From contig JBBHKE010002839.1 in NCBI GenBank assembly GCA_037447655.1, forward strand, positions 1-64,000: a stretch of 64,000 nucleotides of DNA. The letters are read 5' to 3'. Origin of the DNA: Zygnema cylindricum (taxonomy: Eukaryota; Streptophyta; Zygnematophyceae; Zygnematales; Zygnemataceae). The notes below the pieces were generated by a model. The model was not told where the DNA came from. It saw only the letters and a list, made by a program, of their open reading frames with translations, and made no database searches. Both the position numbers and the translations under genes were made by a program. Positions 56,223-64,000 of the stretch are shown here, piece after piece; position 1 is the first letter of the stretch, and the number at the start of each line of letters is the position of its first letter.

Positions 56223-58620
56223 TTGAATGTACAGATCGTTCTTGGAAAGGCAACGGGTAGGACAGGCGTGTTTTGTTGCATCGTAATAGAGCCATAATGT
56301 TTGCGTGGATAACAAATTGGACACGCGTAATTTTGGGCAACCAATCACATTACGTGAAAGATCATTTGGTTGGTAAGCATGTACTTTTTAGACCATTTTA
56401 GTGTAAACGTTTACTCTAATACAGGACAACATTGACGCCAATATATGTCACGTATCTGGAAGACATACGAGGGAACACACTAATTACAATTAAGACACAT
56501 ATTAACATACTTAACTCCAATAAAACTACCCAAACGTGACGTTATTAGAATACATAACAAACGTACGAACGGAACAACGGACATACGTCCAACTTATTTG
56601 AAGAAATGGCGTGGCTTAAACGTCCCTTTTGTAAACGTTAAACATAAAAAAACTAAAATTAAAGTTTACGCTCCGCGGTCTAGCGTTGACACGTAACTGC
56701 TGTAAATTAGTCTGACCCGTACGGATACTTAATTTGGCGACGTCGTACAATTTTTAATGTTTTATGCGGATACATATTTTAATATATATAATCGTACTAC
56801 GAATATTCCATTTTTGTTGTTCCCAAATTAGCATTAATGCTGAAATTAGAATGCACCTTTTTTTTGAAAAAAATCAAATTCTTAATTAGTATCAAGTACG
56901 GTAAATTTTCTTCAACACTATTTAATTTTTGACACTAATAACGATTCGCGGTGTAGTTGTTTTGATTTGATTCTTGAAGAATCTGTTTGCCGCCACAAAT
57001 AAAAGTCGTGGAAACTAGGGAAACAATCAGTATCTTTAACAATAGGTGGTATAGTTCATGGGATTGGAAACACAAATGTGGTCCATAGTTATTGTCCATT
57101 ATATCAAATAGTGTGGACCACTTTAAGGGCTTATTACGATTAGTGTGGAACCCAATATTCAGTCTGGACACGGCACATAATCTAGATCGACTAAGATCAT
57201 TTTTTCCAATATGCATATAGTGTGGGCCACACAAACATCTAGTGCACACTAATTGCAAATCTATACTTATTACAATCCACGGTGTAAAATAGGCTTAGTG
57301 CGAAAATCACAAGTATGATGACAAAAATATCCTTAAGAGGATATGAAAAGCACATCGATAGTATCTTAAATAGAATGTCAAATTAAATGCTGAATTTTTG
57401 TTTTAACATTTCATTGAAAATTTGGGGGGAAAATTGGTTCAAACATTTTGACATTCTTGATCCTTTGTTATATCTTGACCTAAGGATCTCAAGAATTACA
57501 CTCAAATAGAGTAAAGTGTCATGAAAAGTATGAAAAGTACTATTACATTCTTACATCCATAATGTCACATTGTCAAAGTTGTACTCTATACTAAAAATTT
57601 ATTGACCAAGAGTTGATGTCATGAAGTCAAACCTTGGGCGTGAACAATCCAGGTGTGCTAGATTTACACAGTATAATATGTGCACAATACGCAAATAGTA
57701 GGTAATCATATTTACTTGTATGATCCATACTAATATACTAAGAAGTAATACATTCGCTTTATCACAATAATGTAGAAACGATTTGATAATCGAGTCATAG
57801 ATGAAAGGTAGCTCCCCAATGTCCTAGTGCCTTGTAGTTTATCTAAAGGAGAATTTGTTTTCGTTCCTTGTTATGTTGTGGTTTGGTTGAGTTGTGATAG
57901 TTTAAGCACCCTGCTCTGTCCTTACTCTAGTGGTTGTTGCCTCTTTGGGTGTCTTTGTTTTATGTGCCATTTTCATGTATGTTCGTTTTTTTCGACTTGC
58001 TTTTCCCCTTTGTCTGCTTCCCTCCGCCTTACATCTTCCACTTATGGCATTGCTGCCCCTTTTGTTGCCATGGACTCATATGGTTTACCATCGCGCTCTT
58101 TTTAACTCAATTTTGTGTTAAAATTGGTAGGTATATTTTGTCATAACAGGTGAATATTTGATGCACCAATGTGCTTTGCTGGTCAATGCCTACAAGTTCT
58201 TGAAGAACCAACGCAAAGGCATTTCTATGTGGATGTTGTCAGCGTTTTTAATTTCCGATGTTTTACCGATGTGATATCGTGTGTCAATACCAATGATATC
58301 GCAATGCCAATTTTTTGGCCGATGTTACATTGCCGATACACCTATTTTGCTGAAGTAACATATGACATTCCATGTCACAAAAATGATAACAGAGTGGGAG
58401 TTTCCTTTGTTGGACCTTAGCTTTTAGAAATACACCAACTTCAAGGTCGCGGCAACAATTACATTTTTGAAGGATAACAATTACAATTACTGGCAACAAA
58501 AAACCCTTTGCATGCCGTGATATGGACATGTCCGACATGAAAATTTGGATTTTTATCGTTGTTTGTTGCGCCTCATCGATCCATCAAAATATATACGATG
58601 TGGTTCCATACACAAAACTA
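56223..58620. other. Intergenic DNA with M1 MITE right end
   Basis: An M1 right terminus (taacgattcgcggtg, then TA) ends at 56,953; its left part is diverged (about 56,820). Another M1-like right end (caatccacggtg, TA) is at 57,283. No gene recognised; short frames near 57,827-58,140 have no domain signal. Confidence 0.4.
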
Positions 58621-58819
58621 CGCCGCCCGTCGTTATTAGCGTTGAGGATTTACTATTGCTAATGCAGAATTATAATCAATAATACTAATCTAGTGCAAGG
58701 AGACGTGCCAAATTGTAGCCCACGTCCTTAAATGGTGTTGTTCACGCTATTTTGTGATTTTTGGCCAAAAAAAGTCGCGACCGAATTAGTGTTGTTAACT
58801 CTAATAACGATGAGCGGTG
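58621..58819. mobile_element. M1 MITE, 199 bp
   Basis: Begins cgccgcccgtcgttattagc after TA and ends ctaataacgatgagcggtg before TG. Same length as the other complete copies, more diverged. Confidence 0.7.
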
Positions 58820-60385
58820 TGTTAAACATACATGATGTTTATATTATCGTACCTGTTTCAAACAAAAAGGAGGCAGCGTCGACATGAAACAACAAAAAAT
58901 TCTCAGTGTTCCTACAGAGTTTAAAAATCCTTTGACCAAAGCAAAATGTATAACGTTTATTAAAGTTTATTAGGAAAGGACAAAAGTATATAAGCAAAGG
59001 ACGAAAACTTGTGGTCATGATAACTTGCATATACTGCAACTCGTTCCTCCAAAAAAAAAAATCACACTATTTTAGGAAAATATACATGCTACAATCTTAT
59101 CCTCCTCCAACCAACAACCAAAGTACAACCAAAGTACAGAACTATGTAAGTCTATACTATTATCGACAAATTTGAACTGTTGCATGTCAAAAGTTCCCCT
59201 TGATGTCCTTTTTTTTTTGAAACAGGTGCGACTACATAGGTACCCGGTTTTAATGATATCGAGTACTTTGAGGCTAAATTACAAAGAATATGAAGGGAGA
59301 TACTGTCTCCTCCAAAATAGCTCTATATAAGGGAACTCACACTGCTCATCACTATTAGGGTTACGTATTTTTTGCGCCCAAAAACATCTTTAACTTCGTT
59401 TTTAACCGTTGGTACTTTTTTTTTTTCATATCTTTAAAAGAGCTGTCGGAAAAAAGAAAATTATATTGTATTGTATGCCTCAGAAAAGAAAATCCAGAAA
59501 TTGAACATCAAGGTAAAAACCTTTTAACTGCCAGAAAAATGTTTTTAGCTACCATGGTCAGTATAGGTTACCCTTAATTTAGCTATTTTGGAGGAAACAA
59601 AAATTTAAAAGATAAGAAGTAATTTGAGGTAATTGCCCTTGTCTTTCATTGTATTGATTTTCACAAAACTCCAAAAACCCTCTCCTTGCACTAAAGATTT
59701 GAGACGAATTTTTTTCTCGACCTTTCACCTAAAAATCATTTGACTTAATAATCAATATTTGCGGTATTACCTTGCAGTACAATGACTACAAAGTATCTCA
59801 ACTTCATCCCTAATCAAAACAAAAATAAATATTAAACCATTGATTTCAGAAAAAAGGCCAGAAACTGTTCCATGTACACTATAAACTGTGAGAAATGAGT
59901 ACCTTACACTAAAAAATAACTTTTCAGCATTATTTTTACAAAATCCCACCGGAAAAAAAAACCCACTGAATAAATTAAACTGCCTAGGCGACCTTTTTTT
60001 AAACCAATGGAAACAACTGTATGCTGGAGAAGCAACAGAGAAGGAGGGACAGAGAGATAAGGAGGGACAGAGAGATAAGGAGGGACAGAGGGATAAGGAG
60101 GGACACAGAAAATGAACGGTTTGTATGTGCAGGTGAAGACATGAAAAAGAAACAAAAAGAATTGGACTCAGTAAGCTACAAAGCTGAGGTGGAGGAGATG
60201 ATACCTGACATTATTCTAATATTGATAAACTAAAGCGCAATCAAATTAACAGCGCAGCATGGAAACTGCAGTTTAGCGATCCGTTTTTGATTACAAAGAA
60301 GCACATCGGAGGAAGCTCAAGGTAAGGCAAAAATTCGCGTCAATATTGGAGATAAACTACCTGACTTGCCATGGTATCGTCGAGC
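58820..60385. other. Intergenic DNA with an 18-bp tandem repeat
   Basis: About four units of gagggacagagagataag at 60,043-60,108. Otherwise AT-rich; no gene recognised. The 3' flank of the armadillo gene lies at its right end. Confidence 0.5.
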
Positions 60386-61984
60386 TCATCTGTAATTTAA
60401 ACTTCTTGCAGGAGCCTCGAAGTGTTCCTCGCTATCCATCGAAGTTAGTCTTAGTATTTTTTCAGCTTCGTCTAATCCCCTCGCCGTTAAAACCTGAAAG
60501 CCCGCCTCGGTTTCTAACGACTTTATTCTTAGCGATTTTTGGTTTTCGTCTAACCCTCTCGTTCTCAATAAATCCACAAGCACTTTTGCCTGCAAAGAAA
60601 AACGTCATTTACTTCAATAACAATATAAGCATACCTTCATCTTAGCAAGACAAAGTTCTCGAAAAAGATATGCAGAAAACAGCTTCCAACATTCCCAAAT
60701 TGCTTCACTGATGAAGGCTTCTTCTATGTTTTCAGCTGCTTTGATTGGGCTTCAAAAAACCATCACTCTGAAATAAAAAGTACTCAAACTCAGTTTGCAA
60801 TAATGACCTGGCAACCATTAGACCTAAATCCAGACTTTCTTTCATATCAAACTCATGTTGCATAAACATACAAGCAACTTTTGCTGCTTCAAAAATAAAC
60901 ATTGTGCAATGCTTCTATGAATCTAAAGTTACTTATCCATCCATCCTTAGGAGGGAAGAAGAAGGAGGAAGAAGAAAGAAGAAGAAGCAAAAGGAGACAA
61001 AGAAGAAGAAGACGAAGAGGAGAAAGAGGAAGAGGAAAAAGAAGAAGAAAGAGAAAAACAATAAAAGCAAAAGTAGCTCACATTGCTTCTGCATTTTTCC
61101 GACGTACGTTCACTGCGAAAAATCTTAACCAAATCTGGTAGAATTCCAGTATCCCCCACCATATTCAGTGTGTCAGGATTGTGTGACGCCAGTCGCAAAA
61201 GTGCGGTAGTCGCGTCTTCCGCGGCTCGAGAAGATTCAGAAAATTGCAAAACATCGGCCAAAGCTTCCACGGCTTTTTCCTCTATCAAAGCTATCCGAGA
61301 ATCTGCGCTCTTGGCGAGATTATTCAAGACAGCTGTCACCTTTTCCGCCATGTCTCCTCTATCAGAAAGCTCGACAAGTACCGCAACTACTCCCGCATTT
61401 ACAAGCGCTTTCCTCCCTTGAGAAACAAGTGATAAATAACACATAGCATGTGCGGCATCCTTCCTTCCCCGGATTTCCCCTCCCTGCAACAGCTGCACTA
61501 GAGGACCATAAAACCCTAAATGTGATGCAACTAGCTCTCTATTACCAGGCAGCTTACAGAGATTAAAAACTGTAGCTGCTGCATTAGCTTTAGCTGTTCC
61601 ACTCCCCATTACCAAAGCATATACCAAAGTTGACAAAGTATCCGATTTCACCATTAACCGGTGCAGATTATCGCTGAGAGAGAGGTTGTGAAGGGCTGTC
61701 ACACTACTCTCCATAACTGCCACGTCATCACTGCGTATTAGAGATTCAATGACAGGCAATCCTCCAGCTTTTACTACAGCCTCTCTCCATTCTGCACTTT
61801 CTCTGCATTGGAAACGGAGAAATTCTGCGGCTTTACGTTTATCTGCACATGTACCGTGACTTAAGGAAGCTATTACATCCTCTAGAGAAGTATGTTTTCC
61901 AATAGGAAGAGCCGCGCCTTCTACGTCACTGGAAACAGAGGTTTTGAAGGTTGGAGGACGGATGGCAGCCATGGTCATCCTCAC
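60386..61984 (-). CDS. Armadillo-repeat protein (plant PUB/ARM superfamily type), multi-exon
   Basis: Exon 1, 61,984-61,082 (301 codons, donor aat|gtgagc), has about six ARM repeats: PVIESLIRSDDVAVMESSVT, LSTLVYALVMGSGTAKANAA, GPLVQLLQGGEIRGRKDAAH, VAVLVELSDRGDMAEKVTAV, VEALADVLQFSESSRAAEDA, LPDLVKIFRSERTSEK. The N-terminus (MAAIRPPTFKTS; alternative start at 61,972) has no U-box. ARM repeats stack into a superhelix for protein binding; plant relatives act beside U-box E3 ligases in signalling. The next clear exons are about 60,7xx-60,630 (ISEAIWECWKLFSAYLFREL, CLAKMK|gtatgc) and 60,589-60,386 (AKVLVDLLRTRGLDENQ to a TGA stop), which join in phase. AKVLVDLLR recalls the usual ARM-protein C-terminus, but one or more exons between are not resolved, so the 3' half is tentative. 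The first donor is followed by a long ct/tct array. Confidence 0.65.
60945..61062. repeat. GAA/GGA-rich purine array just inside the ARM gene intron
   Basis: gaagaagaag and gaggaa units, purine-only for over 100 bp, starting about 20 bases from the splice donor at 61,081. Confidence 0.9.
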
Positions 61985-63288
61985 AGCTATGGGAAAGGAG
62001 AGAGGTCAACAGGACCTGCCTGCTTACTTGCACACATCTACTACGATACAGCAAATAGACACGTGGTTGGATGTGCTTTGTCGTATTAATACAGTGTTTG
62101 ACAGAAAATAACACAATTTTACGAAATGGACGATATATGTATGACAGTCGTAGTTAAAGCGCCTTGGACAGTTATCTGCATAGAAGTTGAAAGTTGAGTT
62201 GTGCTTTAGGTTAGCTGATAGTTGAAACGGGTACTGCCGTCGAAATATTACGTAAGTCTACAGTAGCGTCGCAGGTATGTATTGTTTCAGGAAACATGTT
62301 TAGGAAACATTTCTATGGACCAAGATCTGATAACAAAAAATAGATCTTGAACAAACACGACTAAAACACGTGTGGAATCTCATTTCCCCCAAACAACCTT
62401 GAAAAGTGTCCTTGGAAAATCTTTCATTGGAGCTTTTGGATCGATTTCATTGGCTGCATATGCATGCCGAGGTAGAGCACGAGGGACTCCAGGTGCTGGC
62501 GAACCTGCTGCCAAACCTGCCGGCGAACCTGTTGGCGACTATGTGAATGACGGCCGTTTCACATTTCACACTGAATTTCCATGACGAACATATTGTAATC
62601 TGTTTGTCGAAACCTGAAAGCTGAGCGTTTTTTGTTCGTTAAAAGCTAAAGTTACAGATACAACTCTAAACATATTACATTCTGTTCGCCATGGGAATGC
62701 GCCCTAAAGTTTTTTCCACCATCGCCATAGCCGTCGCCGTCAAATGTACTTAACTGTAACACGCTAAATCGGAATAGCTTTTGTCCAAAAAATTCAAAAA
62801 GAGGTCAATAGCAACGCAAGGAGGCTCCAAGTGTCAGAACTTCTTGCGTTTGTCCGACTGTACTTTTCAAACTCCGTCGCAAAGCTGGCACGAGGAAAGG
62901 ACCCGGATTCATTTATGACCGTCGATGGGAAACGTTCGGCCGTCGATGGAAAAATAACATAGGTTTACAGAATGGTTTGTAGTTTGCACGAAGATTTCGT
63001 GCGATTTCGACGGCCTTCTTGCCGCGGCTGTACCTTTTTTCTGCCGCCGAAGTTAGATTGGGGCAATAGCTGCAAAATAATTGCCGGCGACGGCGACGGG
63101 AGCCTGCAGGCATTTACTGCGACGGCAGAGAACCATCTACAAAGTCTTCACACAAGTACAGTACGGACATCGGCGGCAGAGATGCCTCCGCCAATCATGT
63201 CCAGGAAGTCTCCTTCGCGACGAATACACTTTGGGACGGAATTCGGCGTTCGGTGAGCCGAGAGTACGGAACTACAGACAAAAGTGGC

Positions 63289-63327
<39 letters not shown>

Positions 63328-64000
63328 CACGGAGAACTGTCGTTCAGATCGTCTGTCATGTGGCGTGGTGAAGTCCGTTACAAGCTTATTTTTTAGGGAA
63401 TTTCCTTAAGAGAACATGTTAATGCAAAGGATGAGAGTAGGTTACTGTGTGGTACTGTAGCTTAATAAATAGCCGAAGATGACCTCTAAATGTACAACTT
63501 CTTTAGGTCACATTAGTGTCAGTTTAGATATTGGTATACAACTCCAAAGTCCTCACCTGCCATAGTACAACTTGGAGGATCGGGAGCACGTAAATTGGTG
63601 AAGAAAGGTGGTGGCAGCACTTTAGACTAGTCAATTTAGAGCAGTATTTGCGCAAATATGTATTCCACTAGTTTCCATGTAAATAGGTTGCAATTGTATT
63701 TTAGTGATGTCATCATTGGCAGGCTGGATACTAAGACTCGAGCGATTCTGGTCAAAGTAGATGTAGATGGTCAAAATAGACACTGACCATGCATATAAGC
63801 TAGGATTGACTCTACAAAAACACATCTGATATGAGTAGAATTGCATCTACCTCCCTCAGCACCTCCTGTTTTTTCATTTAATGTATGGTGCAGTTGACTT
63901 TCCCTGAAGGTTATAAGATTTGCACCATACTGGCTATATTCTACATTTAAGGACTAGAGGGAGAGGTAGGGAAGAAATCCGCGTATCAGGGCGGAAAGAA
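61985..64000. other. Upstream flank of the ARM gene and intergenic DNA
   Basis: The promoter of the minus-strand ARM gene should lie just right of 61,985; no sure TATA. A 70-codon frame at 62,372-62,584 has no recognisable domain. (TA)n at about 63,293-63,325. Nothing else recognised. Confidence 0.4.

Noticed and set aside
57827-58146. Cys/Phe-rich 92-codon frame and two overlapping ones
   Set aside because: No domain, splice or start context; composition like random T-rich DNA.
62372-62584. 70-codon frame with GEPAAKPAGEPVG
   Set aside because: Short local repeat, no homology recognised, no support for expression.

Overview
This is a nuclear, repeat-rich, gene-poor stretch of a eukaryote genome, most likely a streptophyte (land plant or charophycean alga). 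The evidence is a plant-type GT92 glycosyltransferase gene with telo-box-like motifs upstream, a plant-style armadillo-repeat gene, Ty1/Copia retrotransposons whose primer sites match plant initiator tRNA-Met, and a 25S rRNA fragment. All genes have GT-AG introns. A 10-base N run at 21,356-21,365 is an assembly gap. The species cannot be fixed from the sequence; a charophyte is a guess from the sparse genes and purine-rich introns.

Layout. 1-2,349 (+): 3' exons of a bestrophin-like anion channel gene. 3,849-7,029 (-): complete three-exon GT92 gene of 751 codons. 7,030-12,150: DNA transposons, including a PIF/Harbinger-like MITE split by a 1.9 kb long-TIR element that itself carries a second Harbinger-like MITE. 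13,590-14,160: decayed Copia gag. 15,599-16,790 (+): exons of an unidentified gene with a BAH-like stretch. 17,200-20,960: MITEs and AT-rich DNA. 21,556-28,493 (-): 5' exons of a second bestrophin-like gene copy, inverted relative to the first, with huge purine/pyrimidine arrays in its introns and a 25S rRNA fragment in one of them. 29,230-38,460: minisatellite, TA repeats, a tRNA-like element and many small DNA transposons.

38,470-56,222 is a nest of related Copia elements. Element C (-) has its 3' LTR split by element A (+, 6.9 kb, TSD tggtg). A is split by element B (+, 2.9 kb, TSD gaaac). Next to C, truncated element E (-) has its LTR split by element D (-, 4.2 kb, gag-only, LTRs about 99.6% identical). 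A and D share an unusual 5' design: the primer-binding site directly after the LTR matches the anticodon arm of initiator tRNA-Met, not its 3' end; gag starts inside the LTR and reads through the PBS. B keeps the same in-LTR gag start but has lost its PBS.

56,223-64,000 holds more MITEs and a minus-strand armadillo-repeat gene at about 60,386-61,984. The host genes show no shared pathway. The most interesting material is the retrotransposon 5' architecture, the nested insertions, and the purine arrays that carry duplicated pieces of exons.
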